A stretch of 64,000 bases of DNA from Setomelanomma holmii (lineage: Eukaryota > Ascomycota > Dothideomycetes > Pleosporales > Phaeosphaeriaceae): assembly GCA_010015745.1 (NCBI GenBank), contig ML978215.1, positions 1-64,000 of the forward strand, in the 5' to 3' direction. The translations under genes and the position numbers were made by a program. This document shows positions 1-9,782 of this stretch, one piece after another. The notes under the pieces are model-generated. The model did no database searches. It was given only the letters and a program-made list of their open reading frames with translations, and was not told the DNA's origin. Position 1 is the first letter of the stretch, and each line of letters starts with the position of its first letter.

Positions 1-1483
1 ATGAGTAAGCAGGTGACTAACAGAGTCACGTGAGATGCAGTTCACAGTGTACTGTGTGAACTGAGGTGCCAGGCTGACACAACAGATTGTTTCTGCAGCG
101 CCACCAGCTCATTAACACGGTATTCTGCTTAGGATATAATCTTATTATAGCATTATAAGCTTTGAGACAAATACACGCAAATTCTAAGAGGTCCGAGGCA
201 GTCCGAGGTGGCAGCATCGTGGGCAGCCGAGAATTGTGGTATCTATAAGTTAACAAGAGATGTATGACAAAGACACTAAGTACATAAGATTCTATGGAGC
301 TTAGGTGTCTATTCTGATATTTTCTGAGCTATGCGAATGTTGTTGGTATGGTTACGATACAGAGAGCCACCGATTTTTCGTCACGGCGGGGACGGACGTT
401 ATTGTCCTTGTCAATTCGCGCTTCCCGTCGCCAAGATAACGAACGATGTGACTGCATCTTGTCATTTGTGCCATCCTGTTGACATTGGGCTCGTTTATTA
501 ACAGGTCTTTATTGTACCCGACATCATGATCATCCACCTTGACGGCGATTTGCTGTAAGTTGTGAGCGCCCTACCGAGTGTCCCGCAAGATGGAGCTTAC
601 ATGGTCTATGTTATCGTTCTCATCGACCCGCATATGGAGATAGTTCGGTCTTTCTGGCATGATCCGCGCTTGTGACGGTTGGGTCGGCCTCTGGAAGAAC
701 ACCTTGGCAAATTTCCAGTTCCTTCCGCGCGCATTGGCAACCTCCCGTCGTTCCTCAACAGTCGGTGAAAGCACTATTATGTTTTCGTCGAATATATCGT
801 TCCGAAGAACCGTTATAGGCTCCAATTCTGCTAATTCAAGAGAAGAAGTAGATGACTCGGAATCGGAGTCCTTGAAGGCTAAAGTTCAAACTATAAATGT
901 GAGGACGACCGTCCATAATGCAATAGAACAAGAAACGGCGCAACATGGGTATCGTGGAAAACATAAGAGGCTAATGACTGGGAGGAAATGAACAGATACA
1001 AAAACAGAATATCGTCATCGCGGTCACCTGTAGTGAGGAGGTCCTGTAGCCAAGGCCCTTATGGCCTAGGCACACAATACTGGCTGGATCAGTGTGATTT
1101 TGGATGGCGAGTACAAGTCGGTAGAATGCGAAACACAACTGCGCGACAACTACAACTCGCGCGGCTGTCGGATATGATTTTCCTTTCAATTTTCTTTTGT
1201 GGAGGCTGAGCCAGTCTCCAAAATTGAACTCACGTCCGCTTTCGGCCTAGTGCCGGGCCGGTTCGTTCGCTTGTGAAATGGAGGTGGGTACGCGGGGTAG
1301 GATGTGGAACCCTGTTCATCGTGTGTGACCAGTGACGGTGCGTGGCACAACGCTCGACCGGTGAAAACTGCCTTGCCGCTCGGATAGGGCAAAGCACGAG
1401 AGCTGCACAGCCTTTCTTATTACGCCAGATTGGCTTGCTGTTCGTTGGTCTTTTGCCACACAATGATCTGTCTACAAGGTAGC
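1..1483. other. Left-edge region, no firm gene
   Basis: I see no recognisable gene here. On the minus strand a frame stays open from about 884 down to 571. It follows an acceptor-like TTTAG and begins with an acidic/serine-rich stretch, so it may be a terminal exon of an unknown gene or a remnant. A second short minus-strand frame covers 352-537. Neither matches a family I know. Confidence 0.3.
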
Positions 1484-2656
1484 TCAGCTGGAGGTGACGA
1501 CACCTGTCTGTGAGATCTCAGTTCCATTGCGGCCGTTCATGGCATCTGTTTTCTTCTGCAAATGAATTGCGCGCTTCATCTCCTTGAGTCGTTTCGCGTT
1601 TTCGGGCTGAAGATTGCTCTCCTTGACGTTGAGGTCAAGCAGGAAAGCGACAAAAGGTCGATGCCCATGCGATACAGCCATGTCAAGGACCGAGGACGGT
1701 GTTGTGTCCTGAGCATCAATGTCTCCACCAAACTCGACCAGAGTTCGTGCAAGGACCACGTCGCCCTTCTGTGCTGCAACATGCAACGGTGTTCGGTCCC
1801 AGCTGTCCGTAGATCTTGCGAGAGCAGTCCCTTCGGAGTACTGATGCAAAATGTCGCAAATCTTCCGCAGACGCTGCGGATCACCAGCACACTTCGCAAT
1901 ATGAAAGTGAAATTCGGCCCAATCGCTCTTCGAGGAGTTTAGTGAGGGTCCAGAAGCCGACGCGATACTACCACTGCGAGCAGAGAACCTCGATGGGGTT
2001 TGTGAGACCGTGGAAGAGATTGACGGTCGTGACCTCGTTGAGGTGACTGCCGTTGAAAGTCGTCGCAGTTCTAGGTCAGGCTCTGGTCCAAATAAAGTCT
2101 CTGCGTCCGAAAATGTTCTGATGATGGATGGTATATGCTCATCTTCGACCGCACTCTGGATGTCTACAACCGCCGAATTTGGTTGTTGCGTCGAAGGCGC
2201 ATCCGAGGGTCGACGATGTGCGTCCAAGTCGATCGGCAAAAGGGTCAAGCCTGTCCTTAACTCCTGCATATCGTCTCTTATCTCCTGTCTCGTGTCTTCG
2301 ATTGTAACTTTGACTCTGTCCAAGCGTCGCTTGACGGTCAGCTTTTGCGACCATGATTGCGTATCCAATGACGCGAGCTCGACTGCTAAAGGTTCTAAGC
2401 TTTTCAGTCGATTTTCGCATTTCGCGAGCGCTTTGCTGACAACGCGTAAAGACCTGTGGTCCTTCCCTAAACTTGCTTCCGCCAGTGCGTAGGTAGATTT
2501 GACAGCTTTGGTCAACCGAAGTAGGCTCTTGACTCTCTCGAGCAGCTGTTCGACAGGCTCCCTGATTGACTTGACCTCTTTGATGTAATGGATAGTTTTG
2601 TGAAGTAGCTTCCATATAAGCTCTGCTATCGTAATGACACTAGCAATAACCTCCAT
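1484..2656 (-). CDS. Ankyrin-repeat protein with STAND-type N-terminal domain
   Basis: This is a single-exon gene of 390 aa. Residues 1-150 are helical and resemble the fungal N-terminal domain of STAND/NLR-like proteins: a hydrophobic start (MEVIASVITIAELIWKLL) followed by a charged coiled region. Residues 150-245 are low-complexity and Ser/Thr-rich. Residues 250-350 carry about two ankyrin repeats, with the consensus core DRTPLHVAAQKGD and an ALVEFGGDIDAQD-like second helix. No NACHT or NB-ARC NTPase lies between the ends, so this is a compact form rather than a complete NLR. Such proteins are common in filamentous ascomycetes and some act in self/non-self recognition. A role here is inference only. 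The start codon is the first Met of the open frame and fits the family. Confidence 0.8.
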   Translation of the reverse strand: MEVIASVITIAELIWKLLHKTIHYIKEVKSIREPVEQLLERVKSLLRLTKAVKSTYALAEASLGKDHRSLRVVSKALAKCENRLKSLEPLAVELASLDTQSWSQKLTVKRRLDRVKVTIEDTRQEIRDDMQELRTGLTLLPIDLDAHRRPSDAPSTQQPNSAVVDIQSAVEDEHIPSIIRTFSDAETLFGPEPDLELRRLSTAVTSTRSRPSISSTVSQTPSRFSARSGSIASASGPSLNSSKSDWAEFHFHIAKCAGDPQRLRKICDILHQYSEGTALARSTDSWDRTPLHVAAQKGDVVLARTLVEFGGDIDAQDTTPSSVLDMAVSHGHRPFVAFLLDLNVKESNLQPENAKRLKEMKRAIHLQKKTDAMNGRNGTEISQTGVVTSS

Positions 2657-4055
2657 ATTGGCGGCGAGGTTGCATCTGGGTTCAGCCTTGAAGGATGTCG
2701 ACGGTCGACTGGGTTGATCGCCGTTCAGAAAGGGAAGTGTATGGTGAACGTAAGGCTAGGTGGAGAATAGTGCAACGGCTTCTGCGGATGTGCGCTGGTC
2801 CTTGCATCAACGGTACATTTATTGGGCCTTCCGTCGATGACTGGGGTGGCGGAGCACTCTGCACGTGCTATGCGGCCGTGATTGCGAACTCAATACAGCA
2901 GGGATGGCCTTGAGACTGCATCCCAGGCTCCAAGCTTCGCTACGAGTTTGTGGAGTAGGCCGCGATTGCTAAAGGTGGAACATATTAAGTTGATGTCGAG
3001 TACCCGGATTGTGGTAAAGTAACGATTACCCCAGTGTGGATCTGAGCGGGGAAGTTGACCCGCAAATATGGCCGCGCACGGATCCCCAAGTAGGCAAACT
3101 AGCAAACATCTACACGTCGAGTCAAATGTAGGCAGACGTAATCTTTAGTCTCGTGGCGGAACGCGGAGATGACAGGAGGGCGGTGCAGGCTGAGCATTGC
3201 CCACTTAAAACGTAACAGCTTGTGCGCGCCAGCATGCGTCAGTATTCCTAGAAGTTATCATCATTTACCATCGAGATTTTTGAGCTGGTGAACTTGATCC
3301 TGTTCTGGCTCTCCCAAGGTCGTGACGTATTACTACGAGCAAAGGAAAAGTGAGCGATAGTCAACTTCAGCAGAGCGTACCGGGAGCGGTTTCTGGGACT
3401 TGGTGGAATGTACCCGATGCAGACCTCGGAATATTGATGCGCAACGTGATGCAATAGCTGAGCAACTAAAACCTGGTCGTGTCTTGTGGCGGCGCTTTCC
3501 ATTGGTTGCATGCCACGCCAAAAGCAAGGCGGCCAATAGCAACGCAGTATTTCGGCTACCTAGACTCACAGCCCGCTTGACCAGCCGTCGATGCCAGTGT
3601 CTCAAGATCAGGGCATCTGCATGGCGTTCGTAGGACGATTGCTTTTCGCGAGGGCGAGAACACGAGCTCGCTGCTTCCTGATGTCTATCATGGGAAGAGC
3701 CTTAGGTCAGCCTCGGGGGCTGTGCTAGAACCATAGCCATGTGCCATATCATTTGTATATGCTGACCGTTGCCTCTGGCTTGCGACCTCATTTTGTTGCA
3801 CCAGTTTTGAGGGCAATATTATCGTAGGACTTTTCTGCACTTCTCCTGGGGCGCACAACGTGACGACAGTTGTCAACTCGATCGCAAAAGACATGGATTC
3901 TCGGGGCAAGGTAGGTTCGCTTCTCAACTGAGGTTCTCCAACATGACTGCCGTGTTCGAGGCAGGGTTCGCCTTTGATTCGGCCTTGGGTTTGTATGGCT
4001 GAGGCATAAGAATGCGTCGCTAAATACCGAGAAGGCACCAAAACGACGTCGAGGC
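2657..4055. other. Intergenic, divergent promoter region
   Basis: This lies between the divergent ankyrin and sugar-transporter genes. Only short overlapping open frames occur (for example 3248-3511 and 3688-4041 on the minus strand), without family resemblance or coherent splice sites. I read it as two upstream regions. Confidence 0.5.
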
Positions 4056-7000
4056 ATGCTGGGAGATCGAAAAGCCGCCACGGCGAATGTCCGCTCGACT
4101 GGAGCCCAACAGACGTATGTTAAAACCGAGGACGATATCGTGAATTAGCTAAACGCCGTAGCATCGACAATCCGCTCCTGACCTTCGACGATACCATCGC
4201 CAATCCAGAAACTGGTCGAACCGAGCTAGAGGACTATGTCTATCAATTTGCTGAGCAAGGTGGCCTTCTCCACCGATTGTATATGCTCTCCTTCGCGGCA
4301 CGTTTGGCTCGAGACAAGGGTGCTGCCATGCGTAGATACGATGAGGAGATTACAGGACCTGAGAAAGTCTTGATTCGCACCGAGAAGAACAAGACCAGTG
4401 GGTTCTGGAAGCAGGCAAAGTTCTTTAAGGCGACAAGTGAGTGAGAGCTCACCTAAATGAATCGACTGGATGGCTGACTGAACCTCGAGTAATCACGGCA
4501 AGCCTTGGTGGAATGATCCAAGGCTGGACACAAAGCGTGAACAATGGTACAGCTTACGGAATGCCTGCCCAGTTCGGCCTGTGCATCGCCGAAGGCTGCG
4601 AGAACAGCCAGCTGTGGACCTTTGGTATGCTGAATGCAATTCCACTGCTTTCTGCTGGTCTTTTTGGTACCATTCTTGCCGATCCGCTTCAGGAGAATGT
4701 GCTGGTGCGTAACCTCCCTACATGATGTTGGTATAGGACATGTACTGATTCAGCTGATCAGGGTCGACGCGGTAGTGTCATGCTGTCCTGTGCTTTCACG
4801 ATAGCTTCGACGATTAGCGCCTCCGTTTCTCATAATGTCACTCAGCTCGCCATTTGTAGGGCCATCAACGGCGTTGCCCTGGGCGCGAAAGCTTCGATCA
4901 GTGAGTTGGACCTATTGCTTTCCGCTCCGATCACCGACTGATAATTCCTAGTTCCAATCTACTCGGCGGAGGTAAGAGTCAAACATCCTTATGAGGTCCT
5001 TGACGTCAGTCCACAGTGCCACTGACCCCGAGATAGTTGTCGCCTGAACACATACGTGGAGCGATCCTCGCAAATTGGCAGCTGGCTGATGCTGCGGGTA
5101 GGTTGTCTACTGCTTGAGACTGTACGTGTACTGACATGCTCGCAGGCATATTTCTCGGGTTCCTTTGCAATCTGTTGGTGGTCGTCTACGGAGAGAACTC
5201 GTACACGGGCTGGAGGATCCTTACAAACACAACGCTCATACCTACAATACCACTGCTGGTCATGATATACCTCATGCCGGAGTCACCACGCTATCTGATG
5301 AAGCATGGGCGGTATGAGAAGGCGCTCGACTCCTTCAACCAGATCCAGACAACACCGCTTCTGGCTGCCCGGGATTTGATGTATGCACACGCGCAACTAG
5401 ACTTTGAGAGTCGAATGTTGAAGGGTACGGCCAATGAGTTCGGAAACCTCGCGGACCGTGTTGACATAAGTCTACACAACCTCTCCAGCGGTGCGAACGA
5501 CCATTCACGAGCTCGTCAGGATGAATCCATTGCTTCCATATCACCAAGGCAGTCCGTGGAGATGGCTCAGATACATGCCAGGCCATCATCTGATTTTGAG
5601 GCGCAACCGCGGGATAGCCACCAACCATCCGGCCAGGAGCGTGATATCGAGCGTGGAAGCATTCCAGGACGAAGAAGCAGCGATTCAAGTCTTGAGAATG
5701 ACAGAGCTGTCCGAGCGGCGATGGAGAGTGCGCTCAAGAAAGAGAATCCTTACTCTTATCATATAGGAGTGACGGGTTACTATAAGCGCCTCGGAGAGCT
5801 ATGGACAAACATGCGATGTAGGCGAGCTCTTCTCGCATCGTCTGTCGCAATGATCAGCCAGCAAATGACCGGGGTTTGTACTTGCTTGAAAAATGCAGTG
5901 GATTCATACTGACACCGGGCACGTCAGGTTAACACCATTGCTTTCCTTGGTACCATCGTGTGTAAGTTGCGCCGTCAAAGGCAGAACAAGCAATGGCGCG
6001 CGCTGACACAACTTCGGCAGGGTCCAAATCGTTGGGTCAAGATACAATAGATAAGAATGACCCTGCGCAATTGAAGCAGAACGCAGAAGTCGCCGCAATC
6101 ATTGGCCTGGCCTTTGGGGCGGCAAACGTAAGGGACCAGCCCGGATACTTCTCGTGGGTACAAAAGCTGACAGCGTCATCCCTAGTATATTGGTGGACTT
6201 CCAGCGTATTGGCAAGTGGTCCTGCTAGATTTGGATCTCGGATATGCGCTGACTTCATATGTTGAATGTAGGCTTTCAGATAAGATTGGTCGATCCATCA
6301 TGCTGCTCTTGGGACTCCCAAACATGGCTTGGTCGATGCTGGTCTTCGCGCTCTTGTTCCAGATCTCCAACACCTCGGTGCAGATACCACTGGTATCGAT
6401 ATGGGCAGTCATCTGTAAGTGGAAAATCGTGAGCTGAGATCGAACCAAACGCTAATCTGGTACCCCGCGGTCCGCCAGTCGTACTATTCTACGCGCCAAC
6501 TGCTGGTACATCGCCTTTCGTGAGTGGCTCCTGCCTTCGTGTTGATAGAACTTCACTGACTCGTTCATTCCCAGTCGATTTCAGCGGAGGTCTTCCCACT
6601 CGTATCTCGCGAAGCTGGTATGGCCGTTGCAGTGGCAGTAAAGTGAGTGATGCTAGGCGACATGATGTCGAACTCGTGCTGACCTGCCTTCCCAGTCTAC
6701 TCGGCGCTGGTCTGCTCGTTCTTGTCTTTCCATTCCTCATGAACAGTGGGTAACTCGTGCGAACGTAGTCCAAATTGTAACCTGACAACGTGTATAGGCA
6801 TTGGCAGAACCGGGTCTCTGTCTATCTTCGCAGGGCTGAATCTGGTGGCGTTCGTGCTGGTGTACCTCTTCGTTCCTGAGACGAAAGGACGAACGCTGGA
6901 AGAGTTACAGTACACGTTCGACTTGCCGACAAGATGGCACGTGTCCTATCGCGCCACAGAGATACGGAAGCATATCGTCAAATATTGGTGGAATTACATG

Positions 7001-7099
7001 ACACCTGATGGACGAAAGAAGATACCGGAAGAAGAGTTGCCCGCACCCTTTTACGAATGGGCAAGAGTTACATGCATGGAGAGCGCGGACAGGACGTAA
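4056..7099 (+). CDS. MFS sugar transporter, long-tailed fungal type
   Basis: A major facilitator of the sugar-porter family, predicted to move a sugar or polyol across the plasma membrane. I resolve 14 exons: 4056-4114, 4162-4436, 4490-4704, 4762-4900, 4952-4971, 5037-5097, 5146-5873, 5928-5961, 6021-6127, 6186-6414, 6479-6519, 6575-6642, 6696-6745, 6798-7099. They sum to 2,328 nt (775 aa). Family marks are GRRGS after TM2, LSPEHIRGA, PESPRYL before the central loop, SDKIGRS and the C-terminal PETKGRTLEEL. The cytosolic N-tail (about 110 aa) and the central loop (about 130 aa, Ser/Glu-rich) are longer than in typical hexose transporters. The start at 4056 is chosen because it alone is in phase with exon 2; an ATG at 4087 is not. 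Inside exon 10 a 66-nt in-frame segment (GTATTG...TGTAG, about 6206-6271) may be a further intron, giving 753 aa. Substrate unknown. Confidence 0.88.
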
Positions 7100-7698
7100 G
7101 GCATCCGTGAGTCTGAGGTCAATGATGGTGAAGACGTGTTGAGTGGAAGAGTGCGCAGTTCTGGAGAAAGTGGTCGCTAGGTCTGTGCTCATTCTGGCCA
7201 ATCGGAGTTCGGACCTACATATTAGCAGGTCCGACACGCGTCGCGTCCAAATAATATTGACATCCTTCATCCACGATCCTACAGATGACACTTGATGATA
7301 TTGCTGCCTCCGATGTCTCCTATGCAGTGCAACTGCCCACGTGGATGACTACGAAAGCTCGACCTTGTTCTTCCGCACTCGGTTGCATTGCACGCGTCGA
7401 ACAATGTGTACACCACAGCTACGGACTAATGCTCTTAGCCAGCACACACGAAAGGCCATCAATTATACCATTCGCCTCTTCTAAATCTCTTGAATTAATC
7501 AGCTTTGTGGATATCAAATGGAGGATGACTTTTCGCAGTGTGATGTCGACCTGACGTAATTGCTATCTGTCATCGTAGGAAAGTCCACCACGTCACGAAA
7601 TAACATCGCATCCATACAAAAGACACTAAAATTAAACATTGGTTTACACAACTTTCGCGAACTACACTTAGAGAACCAATGTACAATATACTCCCATC
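7100..7698. other. Intergenic
   Basis: This separates the sugar transporter from the dehydrogenase. I see no coding signal; it presumably holds the transporter 3'UTR and the dehydrogenase promoter. Confidence 0.5.
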
Positions 7699-8799
7699 AT
7701 GCAGTCAGTTCTTCACAAGGTCGTAGGCCCCAAAGAAGTCCATCCCGGGAATCTCGATGGAAGAGTGGCAATTGTCACAGGTGGCGCACTTGGTATTGGG
7801 CATGTTTTCGCATCACTTGACGTCGGACCTTATTAACATTGGGTAGATATGAAGTCAGCCGCGCCCTCGCTCTCGCTGGCGTCAAGGTGATTATGGTCAA
7901 CCGCAAGGAAGAACAAGGCGCAGATGCCATCGAGACGATCAAGAAAGAGAAGGCCGACGCGCAAGTCGAATGGAAACACTGCGATATGGGTAATTTGAAG
8001 GAAGTCAAGGAAGTCTTCACGTCGCTACGAGAATCGTTGGAACGTCTGGACTTCCTGGTTCTCTCCGCAGGCATCAACACCAATCAGTACGGCGAAGATG
8101 CAGATGGCATCGATCGTCACTTCGGCGTCAACTACCTTGGCCACTACTACGTGTGCAACCAGCTATGGCCGCTGCTTCGCAAAACCGGAAAATTGGGAGA
8201 GAAACCCGCGCCGAGGATCGTGTTCGAGTCGAGCGAGATGCATCGCACTGCACCATCAGACGTACACTTCGGAAGTCTTGAAGAGATCAACGACAGCTCT
8301 ATGGATCCTACGAGGCTGTACGGACGCACGAAGCTAGCCATGATCTTGTTTGCAAAGTTCGGTCTCAGAGACCGTGTCATTAAGCCGAATGGTGACAACG
8401 TGTATGCACTATCGGTGCATCCAGGTGCAGTCAACACAGCGATGCAGCAGCAGTGGAAAGACGCATATCCCGGCATCACGGGCAAGCTGCTTAGTAACGC
8501 CATGCTGTTCATGGGTCGCGACCCAGAGCAAGGCAGCTACAGCGCACTGTGGGCGTTGACCTCGGACGAGATTGAGGAGAAGAATATGAATGGCTTCTAC
8601 TTCAATGACCCAGTAAGCCAAACGTACCACTGTGTGGACTAAGAAGCATTGGCTGACTCTTGAACAGGGCCAACCTGGCAAGGAGACGTCGCAAGCCAGC
8701 GATGAGAATCTAGGCTCTGCGCTGTGGGACTTGAGTCAGCGCATCATCACGGACAAGATTGGAAAGGACGCCCTCGTGGATTGGAATGCGAAAGCTTAG
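7699..8799 (+). CDS. Short-chain dehydrogenase/reductase
   Basis: NAD(P)-dependent oxidoreductase of the classical SDR fold, close in layout to WWOX and retinol dehydrogenase-like fungal proteins. There are three exons (7699-7799, 7847-8612, 8668-8799), 999 nt, 332 aa. The cofactor motif TGGALGIG lies at residues 27-34, LSAGIN follows the central strand, Asn129 is in NYLGHYY, the catalytic serine region is ESSE (about 162-163), and Tyr192-Lys196 sit in LYGRTK. A PG motif (HPGAVNT) follows. The first intron begins with GC, not GT (see findings); the phase allows no GT alternative. Substrate cannot be deduced. The longer start at 7699 is kept because it supplies the strand before the cofactor loop. 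Confidence 0.88.
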
Positions 8800-9782
8800 A
8801 TGGCGGTCGTGAAAGACGCCTCAGAATATGCCTAATGAAGAATTCACATCACGCATACCGTAGTGGCGTCCATTTTCGACCCCACTTGTCACATACATTT
8901 CAATGTGGCTCGTCCTCTTCCTCTTCCACAGTATGTTTGCGCATTCCATCTTTCTTTAATTCGGAGGAACAACAAGGCTGAGAGCCTTTCAAGATATCTC
9001 CGACGAGTAACAAGCCAAGAGTGCGGTGTTTTGAAGGACATTGGAGCAGGACTTCAAACATGCGGCAGTATTGGTCAAATTTGGTTCGGGTGGGAAGAGC
9101 AAACATCGATGAGCTCAGACGAACGATGACGGTGGGTAATAAGACCGAGACATCCTTGCGATCTCCATCGTTTTCGGTATTAAATTGCTTAAATGTCATA
9201 TGCACCCACATCTTTCCCAGGAATGAAAGATGTTCGAATATGAAGCCAGCGAGACACGCCGAGCCATGGACTAGCAGTTAGACTATGTAATCGGCGAGCA
9301 GGACAAAAACATTAGTCTGCGGTGGCGTCCTTTCGTATCTGGGATACAGATTGTTGAATGATGCGAAGAGAGAGAATCGTCGGGCTAGAGAATGTACACC
9401 AAGCCGTACTGCAGCGCAAAATGCAATATACAATCCGCACATGACGACATAAGACCGCACAGCGCTCGTTTCGGAACGGGACAATTCGTCATTCTTGACA
9501 AGAGATTCGATATATGGATCATGACCTTCAATTTTTTGGGAGAAGCAGAGAAGTCCAGACATGTGCTCGGCTTTCTTTATTTCGAAAGCACCCAGATCCC
9601 ACTTGCTCGCTTTGTTCCGAAGTCGAACAAAATTGCAAGTGTTTAAGGACAGAAGAAAGGAAAGGTTGAGCCAGTATTTATAGTCCATGATTCAGGAATG
9701 TAGTCATGCAGTATACATATTGATTCATGGACCAGATGCTCAAAACGCTGAGAAGTGGGCACATGTGTTGTAAGCGTTGCGC
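8800..9782. other. Intergenic between convergent genes
   Basis: This lies between the 3' ends of the dehydrogenase and the PPR-like gene. A 136-aa open frame on the minus strand (9278-9688) has one hydrophobic stretch but no family resemblance, so I do not call it a gene. Confidence 0.4.

Noticed and set aside
1479..1505. tRNA A-box-like TAGCTCAGCTGG
   Set aside because: No B box or cloverleaf follows at the right distance, and it overlaps the end of the ankyrin gene.
4087..4114. Nearer ATG as the start of the first sugar transporter
   Set aside because: It is out of phase with exon 2; the ATG at 4056 is in phase.
9278..9688. 136-codon minus-strand frame with a hydrophobic stretch
   Set aside because: No family resemblance, no splice or start support; left as intergenic.
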